DNA of 64,000 nt, taken from Lineus longissimus. Its lineage: Eukaryota; Nemertea; Pilidiophora; Heteronemertea; Lineidae. The position numbers and the translations under genes are program-made. The notes beneath the pieces are model-generated. The model worked only from the letters and a program-made list of their open reading frames with translations. It did not search any database and was not told where the DNA came from. The stretch is from contig NC_088320.1 in NCBI RefSeq assembly GCF_910592395.1, forward strand, positions 13,392,501-13,456,500. The letters are read 5' to 3'. The number at the start of each line of letters is the position of its first letter. Position 1 is the stretch's first letter. Positions 1 to 7,690 of the stretch are shown here, one piece after another.

Positions 1-48
1 CTCGAGTGGAACAATGAGAATCTTAAAGGATACATTCGTCCTAGGGTT

Positions 49-1167
49 ATGGATCGAGCAGAGCTCTCGGGACGAAGTCTAACTAGAAATTTTAGTGAAG
101 AAAATGTCAGCAAGAATTATGACAGTGGGAAATTTGATAAGCCTACTCGAGCTATGCTCTCAAGACGAAGTCTGACTGAGACAATCAAAGTAGTCCTGCC
201 AAGAATGAAAGAATATGACGTCAGTACCAACACTAATGCTCAATTCTGCCGTAATTGTAAAAGGTGGACACTTTTTGAGTATCAAAAAAACTTGAATTCA
301 GCAAGGTACGCAGCTAAAACTGTGAAGTATCAATTCTGCACCAATTGCAATTCGACTACTTACGACGATGATTTTAAAACTCTTGAGATCAATATTGACA
401 ACAAGACACGTTACTTTGACAGTATTCTAAGGAAACTTGGATGGAGTCGGCTGTCCGAATCGGCAGTTAAGTATTTAAAGGACTTTGTGGAAGGGTATTT
501 ACATTGCTACTTTTCAAGTCACAGAAAATGTCTTAGTAAGCAGAGATATGAAAGTACTCTTCAGTCAGCCCTAAAAATGGGTATTAACACTCTCCCCTCT
601 AAGTTTTGTAACCAAGGGTTACATGGTGAAGCCATGCTTTTTAAATTTCACTGTGGGGAATATGATTGGTTTCTTGCCATTGAATTTATTAACAGGGCAA
701 TTGGTAAACCGCAATTAACCGATGAGAATATCACTGACCTTAGACTAGTGTACTATGCTTTCCTTAGATTTCTGCATTACTGTGGTGTGAAGGTCACCAT
801 TAACTACAAGGTATTTTTACACCAAGCCTTTAAAACGCTGAAAATTGATTATGTAATATTTACACCTTTTTTAACCAAGAAGGAGCGAGTAAATGATTTG
901 GAGAGATTATGGTATGATTTCACTCAAAGTATTTTCTTCCAGAATTACAAGGTTGAGAAGGAATATGACCAGGATATTGACAAGCAGTTTGACGTTTTAC
1001 TGAGTGCCAGTGCAGGTCGAGACATTAACTGCATCAGTAATATTAAGTTTACACCAGCCAGACTTCGTCCTGAGAGCACAGCTCGAGCCGGACTTCGTCC
1101 TGAGAGCATAGCTCGAGCCGGACTTCGTCCTGCGAGCATAGCTCGATCTAGTGTTAAGATGCAATAA
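49..1167 (+). CDS. VLTF3-like late transcription factor with zinc ribbon
   Basis: Protein of 372 residues. Two CxxC pairs (C67/C70 and C97/C100) can form a zinc ribbon. Residues about 210-292 resemble the C-terminal module of poxvirus/NCLDV late transcription factor 3: an INRAIGKP segment, then NYKVFLHQAF, then PFLTKKER and LERLWYDF. In large DNA viruses this family drives late gene transcription. The resemblance is recalled pattern, not a search result. It is the first gene of a three-gene plus-strand block. Five mini-inserts (see repeats) lie in it: two near the N-terminus (RAELSGRS, RAMLSRRS) and a tandem triplet forming the C-terminal tail (LRPESIARAG repeats), just before the stop. The ATG at 49 is the first in frame, but upstream sequence is cut by the window edge. 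Confidence 0.6.
   Translation: MDRAELSGRSLTRNFSEENVSKNYDSGKFDKPTRAMLSRRSLTETIKVVLPRMKEYDVSTNTNAQFCRNCKRWTLFEYQKNLNSARYAAKTVKYQFCTNCNSTTYDDDFKTLEINIDNKTRYFDSILRKLGWSRLSESAVKYLKDFVEGYLHCYFSSHRKCLSKQRYESTLQSALKMGINTLPSKFCNQGLHGEAMLFKFHCGEYDWFLAIEFINRAIGKPQLTDENITDLRLVYYAFLRFLHYCGVKVTINYKVFLHQAFKTLKIDYVIFTPFLTKKERVNDLERLWYDFTQSIFFQNYKVEKEYDQDIDKQFDVLLSASAGRDINCISNIKFTPARLRPESTARAGLRPESIARAGLRPASIARSSVKMQ
54..177 (+). repeat. two double-hairpin mini-inserts in the VLTF3-like gene
   Basis: Copies at 54-84 and 147-177. The second has the standard structure: ACT, then the 27-bp core (GAGC-TAT-GCTC, TCA, AGAC-GAA-GTCT), then ACT. In the second hairpin both stem arms differ from the usual GGAC/GTCC, so pairing is kept. 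The first lacks matching 3-bp flanks. Both read in frame as RAxLSxRSLT. Confidence 0.85.
1058..1146 (-). repeat. tandem array of three double-hairpin mini-inserts
   Basis: Three units at an exact 30-bp period (GACTTCG recurs at 1061, 1091 and 1121), in reverse orientation. Units are separated by the triplet gct (minus strand). They encode the repeated LRPESIARAG-like tail of the VLTF3-like protein. Confidence 0.9.
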
Positions 1168-1218
1168 AGTTGTGAAAACAGCATTTTGCACTTAACAGTC
1201 ATTTTTCCATAATTTTAA

Positions 1219-2070
1219 ATGAATAATCAGCAAATGAATAGTCAGACATCTGCAGTGATTGAACAACAGATGAAACAGATTGGTGTTATGAGTCCTGAGA
1301 GCTTAGCTCGAGTTGGGGCTTCTAACCTACAGAATACTGGTAGTTACCAACAAAACAGAACTAACTTTCAACATAACTGCTCTACAAATCAACAAGTTTC
1401 AAACAAGCAGTTGAATAGTTCAAATTTTGTTAATCCTAGTCAAGGAATAGTTAATCCCAGTCAAGGAATAGTCAATTCTAGTTGCCAACTAGGCTCAACT
1501 CGAGCTACGCTCTCAGGACAAAGTCCGACTAGCAATCAACAAAATTTGAACTATTTGACTGATAGTGGCCTTAAAGCCAAACAAGACTTAGAGATTCTAG
1601 TTGCAACTGGTAAAAGCAAGGATTTCCTTAATAAACAAATAACTTTTAATGACTTAGATAATATGACTGAAAAAGAAATCTTAAAACACCATAGAATGTA
1701 TGAAACAAAGATGGCTGCCAGACTTAATGATTCTTTGGGTAAGACAGTAATTAAAGCTTACACTAAATTATCAAGGTGGTTATTACCAATAGATGATGAA
1801 GATAATCTTTACCATGATCTTAGAAATGATTATTTGATAACTAACGAGTTGGATAAATGGCTTGGATGGTTGAGTTTGAGAATGGGACCATTAACTGCAC
1901 TTGCCTCAACAACACTTATTACTTTAGGTCATTGTCATGAGGAATCATCTATGACTGCATCGAGTATGACTGCATCAAATATGAATACACCAAATATGAC
2001 TGTCTCTGAATGTGACAAATCAATAGATGAAAGTCTAGATATCACAGGTAGTGATGATAAAGAAGACTAA
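1219..2070 (+). CDS. Polinton protein of unknown function, Gln/Asn-rich N-terminus
   Basis: Protein of 283 residues, not recognised. The first ~110 residues are Gln/Asn/Ser-rich, with a tandem NPSQGIV repeat and two mini-insert copies (MSPESLARVG, eroded, about 1286-1316; TRATLSGQSPT at 1500-1530 with ACT on both sides). Residues ~115-235 look globular and helical, with a conserved-looking KLSRWLLPIDDED segment and a hydrophobic stretch near the end (MGPLTALASTTLITLG). The tail is Met/Thr/Ser-rich and acidic. The ATG at 1219 lies in TTTTAAATG, matching the TAAATG start motif of other genes here. It follows the VLTF3-like gene by 51 bp on the same strand. Confidence 0.75.
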   Translation: MNNQQMNSQTSAVIEQQMKQIGVMSPESLARVGASNLQNTGSYQQNRTNFQHNCSTNQQVSNKQLNSSNFVNPSQGIVNPSQGIVNSSCQLGSTRATLSGQSPTSNQQNLNYLTDSGLKAKQDLEILVATGKSKDFLNKQITFNDLDNMTEKEILKHHRMYETKMAARLNDSLGKTVIKAYTKLSRWLLPIDDEDNLYHDLRNDYLITNELDKWLGWLSLRMGPLTALASTTLITLGHCHEESSMTASSMTASNMNTPNMTVSECDKSIDESLDITGSDDKED

Positions 2071-2119
2071 ATTAACCTGGTTATGAGAACATAGTTCGAA
2101 TTAAATTCGGCCAAGATAA

Positions 2120-2686
2120 ATGGAACTTGAAACTGTAACTGATACTACTCGAGCTATGCTCTCAGGACAAAGTCCGACTAGGACTACGTCCAGAGAACAA
2201 AGTTCGACTAAAGTTTCAGTGTCTAAGAAACCTCGATCAGAGAAACAATTAGCATGGTCTAGAGAACTGGGTAGAAGATCTAAGGAATTTAAGAGGATAA
2301 AAAAGGATAAGACGACATTTAAAGTACAGGACTCCTCACCAAACAACAGAGTTGTGGAAAAGGAGGAAGAAGAAGTAGAGGAAGAAGAACCACAATCTCA
2401 AAATACTGATGTATCACTGCGTGAATCTAGTAGTAATACTTATGTCTATGTACTAGGTTTAGGTGCAATTATTTTAGCATCATTTATCATGTTTAAGAAA
2501 CTTCCTAAAAAAGTAAGTAAAGAGCAGCGATCAGGCTTGAATCAAACTTTGTTCTCTGGACGTAGTCCTAATCGAGCTATGCTCTCTGGACAAAGTCCGA
2601 ATGAAGCAGTCATGAAGGGATCAATTAACCCTCTTGTTAAACCTGTAGTTAAAGAGAAGAAATGTACTATTCCTTTAATGGAATGA
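2120..2686 (+). CDS. small Polinton membrane protein, unknown function
   Basis: Protein of 188 residues, not recognised. Layout: an N-terminal segment made largely of two adjacent mini-inserts (RAMLSGQSPT then RTTSREQSST), a basic stretch (~35-65), a strongly acidic run (~80-90), one transmembrane helix (~107-125, VYVLGLGAIILASFIMF) followed by lysines, and a tail with two more inserts (LFSGRSPN, RAMLSGQSPN). About a fifth of the protein is insert-derived. The start is in GATAAATG. It ends 14 bp before an intergenic mini-insert array and converges with the gene on the opposite strand. A virion or assembly membrane protein is possible, but that is inference. Confidence 0.7.
   Translation: MELETVTDTTRAMLSGQSPTRTTSREQSSTKVSVSKKPRSEKQLAWSRELGRRSKEFKRIKKDKTTFKVQDSSPNNRVVEKEEEEVEEEEPQSQNTDVSLRESSSNTYVYVLGLGAIILASFIMFKKLPKKVSKEQRSGLNQTLFSGRSPNRAMLSGQSPNEAVMKGSINPLVKPVVKEKKCTIPLME
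2149..2210 (+). repeat. pair of double-hairpin mini-inserts in opposite orientation
   Basis: Two 27-bp cores separated and flanked by ACT. The first is the forward type (GAGC-TAT-GCTC / GGAC-AAA-GTCC). The second is the reverse type, GGAC-TAC-GTCC followed by GAAC-AAA-GTTC, where both arms of the GAGC/GCTC stem changed together. Confidence 0.9.
2542..2602 (+). repeat. two tandem double-hairpin mini-inserts with AAT flanks
   Basis: Structure is AAT, core, AAT, core, AAT. Both cores are 27 bp and in the same orientation. Here the flanking triplet is AAT instead of ACT, which supports a target-derived duplication and not part of the element. Read in frame as LFSGRSPN and RAMLSGQSPN. Confidence 0.88.
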
Positions 2687-2699
2687 TCTCATCAGGTGG

Positions 2700-2849
2700 T
2701 CAAGCTTTGCTCTCTGGACTTTGTCCTAGTCCGACTTCGTCTTGAGAGCTCTGCTCGAGTCGAGCTTTGCTCTCAGGACCTTGTCCTAGTCAAGCTTTGT
2801 TCTCTGGACCTTGTCTCAGTCAGACTTCGTCTTGAGAGCAAAGCTCGAT
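2700..2849. repeat. array of five mini-inserts at a convergent gene junction
   Basis: Five 30-bp units, three forward and two reverse (2731-2760 and 2821-2849), fill the spacer between two convergent genes. The last unit encodes the C-terminal IELCSQDEV of the minus-strand gene. The array could fold into a chain of small hairpins in either transcript. Stem changes are often paired (GAGC/GCTC). Confidence 0.9.
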
Positions 2850-3770
2850 TCTTAACTCTAAAGAAACCTCTGTTCCTCTGAAATTAACTAGCTTACCATT
2901 CTCATCAGTGATTTCGAATTTTATGTGATTAGTACACTTATTTATCGTTTTCTTACAATTCGGTTTGTATCGCTGCATTTTTATTTGGTCACCATCTTCT
3001 ACAGGTATGATGCAGAAAATGTTAGATGGTTTATTGTTGTAGAGGGTATTAGCTTTGTCAACCAAATTAGCTTGCAGGAATAGATATTTCCTGTAAAAGT
3101 TGAGTGGTCTTGTGGAGTAGTATTTTCCTTTCTTGGTGAATTTAGTTTGCTTAAAGCCAAACCACTCATTCACCACTGTGAGCTGTTTTTCTATCACCTC
3201 TCTTATGGTTTTGCTTATTTGAAAACCTTCTGTGTTTCTCTCAATCTTGATTTTTTCATTTTTATCTAACTTGTCTACTTTCAGAGGGTACTCTTTATCC
3301 TCTGTAAGTTCAAGGGTTATGTAATTATTGTTATCACAGTAAATTTTCACATGGCTTATTCCAATTTCTTTTATGTATTTTTGCCATACCTCACAAAACT
3401 CACTTAAACTAAAATGTCGAGAGTATGGAAAGGTGTATTGAGTAATGGTGTCTTTAGTTGTGGTAGAATCATTTTCCAAATGCCGTTCGCAAATTTTCAT
3501 GACTTCCTTTTCAAGTGTATCTGTTTCAAGTCCAGGAGCAAATAATGTCCTACACCATAATTGTTTATCTAAGGGCTCATGTGTTGTAATTCTGGTTATT
3601 TCGACTAGAAATGAGAAAATCCTTACTCCCTCTGGTAGAAAATCACCTGTCCACCATGAATTGTAAAAGGTTATCGATTTCAAAGTAATGGATTTTATGT
3701 CTAATTGATCTGTTAAGTAGTACTCAAATTTGGCTTCATTACATTCTTGTTCATTGATTATGAAGTCCAT
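2820..3770 (-). CDS. penton/minor-capsid-like structural protein
   Basis: Protein of 316 residues. The N-terminal strand pattern (LTDQLDIKSITLKSITFYNSWW) and the C-terminal motif (IKFEITDENGKLVNFRG followed by hydrophobic strands) match the layout of the 255-residue protein at 12502-13269, which ends in LNIRLTDEKGEIIDLNG. I read the two as paralogues of the Polinton minor-capsid (penton-like, jelly-roll) family. The middle is longer here and richer in Lys/Asn. The true end of the fold is probably at SLELRIE; the last nine residues come from a mini-insert. The start has TTAAATAGAAATGG upstream. It is divergent from the polymerase gene with a 56-bp AT-rich spacer, likely a shared promoter. Confidence 0.6.
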   Translation of the reverse strand: MDFIINEQECNEAKFEYYLTDQLDIKSITLKSITFYNSWWTGDFLPEGVRIFSFLVEITRITTHEPLDKQLWCRTLFAPGLETDTLEKEVMKICERHLENDSTTTKDTITQYTFPYSRHFSLSEFCEVWQKYIKEIGISHVKIYCDNNNYITLELTEDKEYPLKVDKLDKNEKIKIERNTEGFQISKTIREVIEKQLTVVNEWFGFKQTKFTKKGKYYSTRPLNFYRKYLFLQANLVDKANTLYNNKPSNIFCIIPVEDGDQIKMQRYKPNCKKTINKCTNHIKFEITDENGKLVNFRGTEVSLELRIELCSQDEV

Positions 3771-3826
3771 TTCTATTTAATTCAAGATATTTATTGAATT
3801 TAATAAATTTTAATCTAATAAATAGA
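3771..3826. promoter_or_regulatory. divergent AT-rich spacer between penton-like gene and polymerase
   Basis: A 56-bp, almost pure A/T spacer between two divergent start codons. Each start is preceded by TAAATAGA(A), on opposite strands. It probably holds both promoters; no other element is visible. Confidence 0.5.
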
Positions 3827-6800
3827 ATGACTGATAAGAATCAGAAAATACTTTGCACTACATGTGACAAGTACATATCCTACAATAATATGGCTATTCA
3901 CAGGAGAACCAAAGGTCACTTAAGTAAATTAAATCTGGATTATGTCCCTATTGCTCAACCCCGAGCCCAATCATTGATCCCTAAAACTATGGATAAGAAA
4001 CTTGCATTTGAGGAAAATGAGCTAGATGGCATAAAGAAAGTGAGTGGAATAGAAATAGTAAAACAATTTGGCAAGCCTGTAGTCACCATTAGTTTGAAGA
4101 TTGACAGAGAAGCTAAACAAGTGTATGAATACAGAGATAAATTAGAGGAGGTATTATTTCAACTCAATGATTACCATCACAAAATTAGCATATCAGTATT
4201 TGCTCAGTTTGATCGTCAGGGTGAAAGTGTAACACACCCCATACAGTCTCCAATGGAAAGCATAATTTCAAGGAACCAGGCAATTTATGCCATAACCAAC
4301 CAGTTAAACTACATTAAGACACAGATTGAGGAAAGGTACTTTCAAGGTTCTGGACTTACTTTAAATAAAATAGAGTCTTGTAACATGACCATCTGTTCTT
4401 ACAAGAGGTGTAAAGGTGGTCATTACACTAAATTACCATTTAAAACAAAAGCAGTAATAAATGTGGAATCAAATGACAATAAATGTTTTCTCTGGTCTTT
4501 ATTGGCCGCTAAATATCTGAAAGAAAATCCAGAGACGGACTTTGTCCTGAGAGCAGAGCTCGAGAGTACATTCAATATCACTACTGATATCAAAATCAAA
4601 TCATTTCCTGTATGTATTCAAAAGGATATCCCTAAGATAGAGAGTGATAATAATCTCAAAATTAATGTGTTCAAGTTAGAGAACGAATGGGCTAAGAGCA
4701 CCTGTGAGGCAAAACTAGAACCTCTCTACCTGTCCAAGAATTATGATGATGATGATGTCATCGATCTGTTGTATTTCAAGGACCATTTCATGTACATAAG
4801 AGACATCAATCTTTTCTTCAGGACACTAGCTCATAGAGTGTATCTTTGCAGGAGATGCATGAATTACTTTTACAGGAAGTCAACACTAGATAAACATAAA
4901 AAGAAATGTGGAGAACACGATTACTGTAAGATTACTTTGCCTCCACCTAACAGTAAATGGTCACAAATTAAATTTGAAAAACACTCATTCAAAAATAGAG
5001 TTCCGTTTGTGATCTATGCTGATTTCGAAGCGATAAGCGAACCTTGTTCTTCTGCCGAAGGCAACATACCAGTAGTATCAGTAGAGCCACCTATGATGAA
5101 AGAACCGAGTTCAAAGAAACTTTTTAAACAAAATGCATCAGCTGTTGGTGTTTATGTTCACTCAGACTACACACACCTTTACAGTAGCCAGTATGTGTCT
5201 CACAGGGGTGCTGATGTTGTAGATGTGTTCTGTAATTGGTTAATCAGGATGGAAGAACAATTCTCTAATTTATTGAACTGTAACTTTCCTCTAACAATGA
5301 CAGATGAAGACTCGAGCTCTGCTCTCAGGACTAAGTCCGACTGGCATAAATATCAATTAGAAACACATTGTTACTATTGTAATCAACCTTTGGGATATGA
5401 CAAGGTCAAGGATCATGATCACTACTGTGGTAGATATCGAGGTGCTGCTCACAACTCGTGTAATTTGAATGAAAAGAAAGCTATGTTTGTTCCAGTGTTT
5501 TTTCACAATCTCAGTAATTACGATTCTTACTTATTTATTAAAGAATTAATGAATAAGCTACCGAAGTACAAGAAACTGAAAATACTTGCCAAAACATCAG
5601 AGGAATACATCTCATTTCAGTTCGGTTGTTTCAGGTTTTTGGACTCGTACAGATTCCTGCAGTCCAGTTTAGACAACATAACCAAATCAATGTTGGATGA
5701 TGATTTTAAAATTACCAGACAGCTGTTCCCAAATACCACTGACTTTAAGCTATTGAGGAAGAAGGGTTCAGTACCTTACTCTTTTTACACATCACATGAA
5801 AGCTACAATGTTACTTACCTAGAAAAGTCTATGTTTTTTGACGAATTGAAAAATGAAATGGCACCTGATTCTGCCTATGATGAGGCTAAGGTAATATGGG
5901 ATCATTTCAAGATCAGGAATCACGGTGAGTTCATTGACCTCTACCTCAAAACTGATGTGATCCTTTTAGTTGATTTATTTGAGAAATTCAGGGATGTCAA
6001 TTTGAACTACTTTCAGATAGATCCCTGTCACTGTTACTCGGCACCAGGCCTAACCTGGCAAGCTGGTTTGAAGTACACAGGAATAAACCTAGAACTACTG
6101 ACTGATACCAACATCTTACTTACTTTTGAGAAAGCAATACGAGGTGGAATTTCGGGTGTTATGGGAACAAGACATGTAAAGGCAGATGAACACCACAAAC
6201 TACTCTACGTAGACGCAAATAATCTCTACGGCTGGTCCATGATGGAACCTCAACCCTATGGTAGTTTTGAAATGATAGATATTGATCCACTCGAGCTATG
6301 CTCTCAGGACAAAGCTCGACTTAACATGAATGTTATCAGTAAAGAGCAGATTATGGCAATTCCAAGTGATAGTGAAGTAGGCTACTTCTTAGAGGTTGAT
6401 TTGGAGTATCCAGGAAATATTAAATTTAAGTCAAGGAACTTTCCATTCTGTCCCGAATCTCTCTTTATTGAAGATGATGAATTAAGTCCTTACCAGAGAG
6501 AGTTACTGGGTGACGATAAAAGATCAAATGTAGAGAAACTAATACTAACACAAAAGGATAAAACTAATTACATAGTGCATTACAGAATGTTACAATTTTA
6601 CCTAAAGCACGGAATGGTACTTAAGAGGGTTCATTCAGTGATAAGCTTTAAACAATCAAAGTGGTTAGCACCATACATTGATTTTAACACTAAAAGACGT
6701 ATGGATTCTAAGACTGATTTTGAGAAAGACTATTTTAAACTGATGAAAAATTCTTTTTATGGAAAAACTTGTGAGAACATAAGGAACAGGGTTGAAATTG

Positions 6801-7600
6801 AATTTGTATCGGACGGGGAGAGAGCCAGGAATGTAATGGCCAATCCCAGGTTTTCATCGATATGCGTATTTGACGAACATAATGCTGCTATTAGCATGAG
6901 GAAAACATCAATGAAATTCAACAAACCAATCTACATAGGAGCTTCAGTACTTGAATTGTCTAAATTATTAATGTATGAATTCTATTATGAAGTTCTTCAA
7001 CCGTACTTTGGTGAGAAAAATATTGAACTGCTGTATCTAGATACAGATTCCTTTGTACTTAACATTAATACTGATGACTTAACTAAAGACTTAAAGGAGT
7101 TGAGAAACTATTTTGACTTCAGTAATTATCCAAAAGATCATCCACTCTATGATACCAGTAAGAAGAAGGTACCAGGCTATTTTAAGGATGAGCTAGGAGG
7201 AGTAGAGATGACTGAATTCATTGCCCTGAGAAGTAAGATGTACGCTTACAGGACCAAGACTATGTCTGGAGAGCAAGGCTCGACTGGGACTACGTCCCGA
7301 GAACAGAGTTCGACAAAAGATTACGATTCTAAGAAATTAAAGGGTATTGCCAAGAATGTAGTAAGGAGAAATATCTCATTTGATGACTATGTTGATTGTC
7401 TTGAAAAGAGTAGGTCATTTTACCACAAGATGAGACACTTAAGATCAGATAAACACCAAATCTATTTGGAAGAAGTTAACAAAAAAAGCCTCAGTCCTTT
7501 TGATGACAAGAGGTTCATACTTGAAGATGGAATAAGCACCTTACCATTTGGAATGTATTATGAAGGCTACATAGATTACAGCGATTCAAACTTCGCTTGA
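3827..7600 (+). CDS. protein-primed family B DNA polymerase of the Polinton
   Basis: Replicates the element. I place the start at the ATG at 3827 (MTDKNQ), because the open frame upstream only has a TTG at 3794; this gives 1257 residues. In order: a C2H2-like finger (CTTC...HRRTKGH, ~8-30); an NxxNDNKCFLW motif (~215) typical of Polinton polymerases; ExoI DFEA (~398); a treble-clef/HNH-like CYYC...HDHYCGRYRG...NSCN module (~515-550) between the exonuclease motifs; ExoII NLSNYDSYLF (~561); ExoIII YLKTDV (~705); Pol motif A YVDANNLYG (~794); motif B KNSFYGKT (~975); motif C YLDTDS (~1070). All catalytic residues appear present. Four mini-insert sites lie in frame: FVLRAELES, SSSALRTKSD, LELCSQDKARL and the EQGSTGTTSREQSST region, all between conserved motifs. 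Confidence 0.96.
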   Translation: MTDKNQKILCTTCDKYISYNNMAIHRRTKGHLSKLNLDYVPIAQPRAQSLIPKTMDKKLAFEENELDGIKKVSGIEIVKQFGKPVVTISLKIDREAKQVYEYRDKLEEVLFQLNDYHHKISISVFAQFDRQGESVTHPIQSPMESIISRNQAIYAITNQLNYIKTQIEERYFQGSGLTLNKIESCNMTICSYKRCKGGHYTKLPFKTKAVINVESNDNKCFLWSLLAAKYLKENPETDFVLRAELESTFNITTDIKIKSFPVCIQKDIPKIESDNNLKINVFKLENEWAKSTCEAKLEPLYLSKNYDDDDVIDLLYFKDHFMYIRDINLFFRTLAHRVYLCRRCMNYFYRKSTLDKHKKKCGEHDYCKITLPPPNSKWSQIKFEKHSFKNRVPFVIYADFEAISEPCSSAEGNIPVVSVEPPMMKEPSSKKLFKQNASAVGVYVHSDYTHLYSSQYVSHRGADVVDVFCNWLIRMEEQFSNLLNCNFPLTMTDEDSSSALRTKSDWHKYQLETHCYYCNQPLGYDKVKDHDHYCGRYRGAAHNSCNLNEKKAMFVPVFFHNLSNYDSYLFIKELMNKLPKYKKLKILAKTSEEYISFQFGCFRFLDSYRFLQSSLDNITKSMLDDDFKITRQLFPNTTDFKLLRKKGSVPYSFYTSHESYNVTYLEKSMFFDELKNEMAPDSAYDEAKVIWDHFKIRNHGEFIDLYLKTDVILLVDLFEKFRDVNLNYFQIDPCHCYSAPGLTWQAGLKYTGINLELLTDTNILLTFEKAIRGGISGVMGTRHVKADEHHKLLYVDANNLYGWSMMEPQPYGSFEMIDIDPLELCSQDKARLNMNVISKEQIMAIPSDSEVGYFLEVDLEYPGNIKFKSRNFPFCPESLFIEDDELSPYQRELLGDDKRSNVEKLILTQKDKTNYIVHYRMLQFYLKHGMVLKRVHSVISFKQSKWLAPYIDFNTKRRMDSKTDFEKDYFKLMKNSFYGKTCENIRNRVEIEFVSDGERARNVMANPRFSSICVFDEHNAAISMRKTSMKFNKPIYIGASVLELSKLLMYEFYYEVLQPYFGEKNIELLYLDTDSFVLNINTDDLTKDLKELRNYFDFSNYPKDHPLYDTSKKKVPGYFKDELGGVEMTEFIALRSKMYAYRTKTMSGEQGSTGTTSREQSSTKDYDSKKLKGIAKNVVRRNISFDDYVDCLEKSRSFYHKMRHLRSDKHQIYLEEVNKKSLSPFDDKRFILEDGISTLPFGMYYEGYIDYSDSNFA
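4532..4564 (-). repeat. double-hairpin mini-insert in polymerase N-terminal region
   Basis: Reverse-orientation core flanked on both sides by TCT on the minus strand (AGA on plus). This is a third flank triplet, different from ACT and AAT. In this frame the standard core would give a TAG stop, but here it reads GAG, keeping the polymerase frame open. Confidence 0.88.
5309..5344 (+). repeat. double-hairpin mini-insert before the polymerase treble clef
   Basis: ACT, 27-bp core (GAGC-TCT-GCTC, TCA, GGAC-TAA-GTCC), ACT. It is read in the third possible frame (SSSALRTKSD), so the same element is tolerated in different frames at different sites. Confidence 0.9.
6288..6321 (+). repeat. double-hairpin mini-insert after polymerase motif A
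   Basis: ACT, 27-bp core, ACT. The distal arm of the second hairpin has changed (GGAC paired with GCTC instead of GTCC), so this copy is partly eroded. It encodes LELCSQDKARL, downstream of motif A. Confidence 0.88.
7266..7316 (+). repeat. two degenerate mini-inserts near the polymerase C-terminus
   Basis: A partial unit (GAGC-AAG-GCTC) followed after ACT by a full reverse-type core with compensated stems (GGAC-TAC-GTCC and GAAC-AGA-GTTC). Read as GEQGSTGTTSREQSST. Confidence 0.8.
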
Positions 7601-7690
7601 GTCGAGCTTTGTCCTGAGAGCATAGCTCGAGTCGAGCTTTGCTCTCTGGACTTTGTCCTAGTCGGACTACGTCCAGAGAACAAAGTTCGA
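7601..7690. repeat. mini-insert array at the polymerase 3' end, convergent junction
   Basis: Three units in mixed orientation occupy the whole spacer between the polymerase stop codon (7598-7600) and the stop codon of the convergent minus-strand gene (7691). No other sequence is left in the spacer. A role in transcript 3'-end formation is possible. Confidence 0.9.

Noticed and set aside
945-1202. Minus-strand open frame opposite the VLTF3-like gene end
   Set aside because: Reads the mini-insert triplet in its open reverse frame; a shadow of the real gene.
1058-2849. CRISPR-like array
   Set aside because: Units are contiguous at 30 bp with no unique spacers, mixed orientation and coding positions in an animal element.
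3794-3826. Longer polymerase N-terminus starting at a TTG
   Set aside because: AT-rich leader with no ATG; the ATG at 3827 in a TAAATAGAATG context is preferred.
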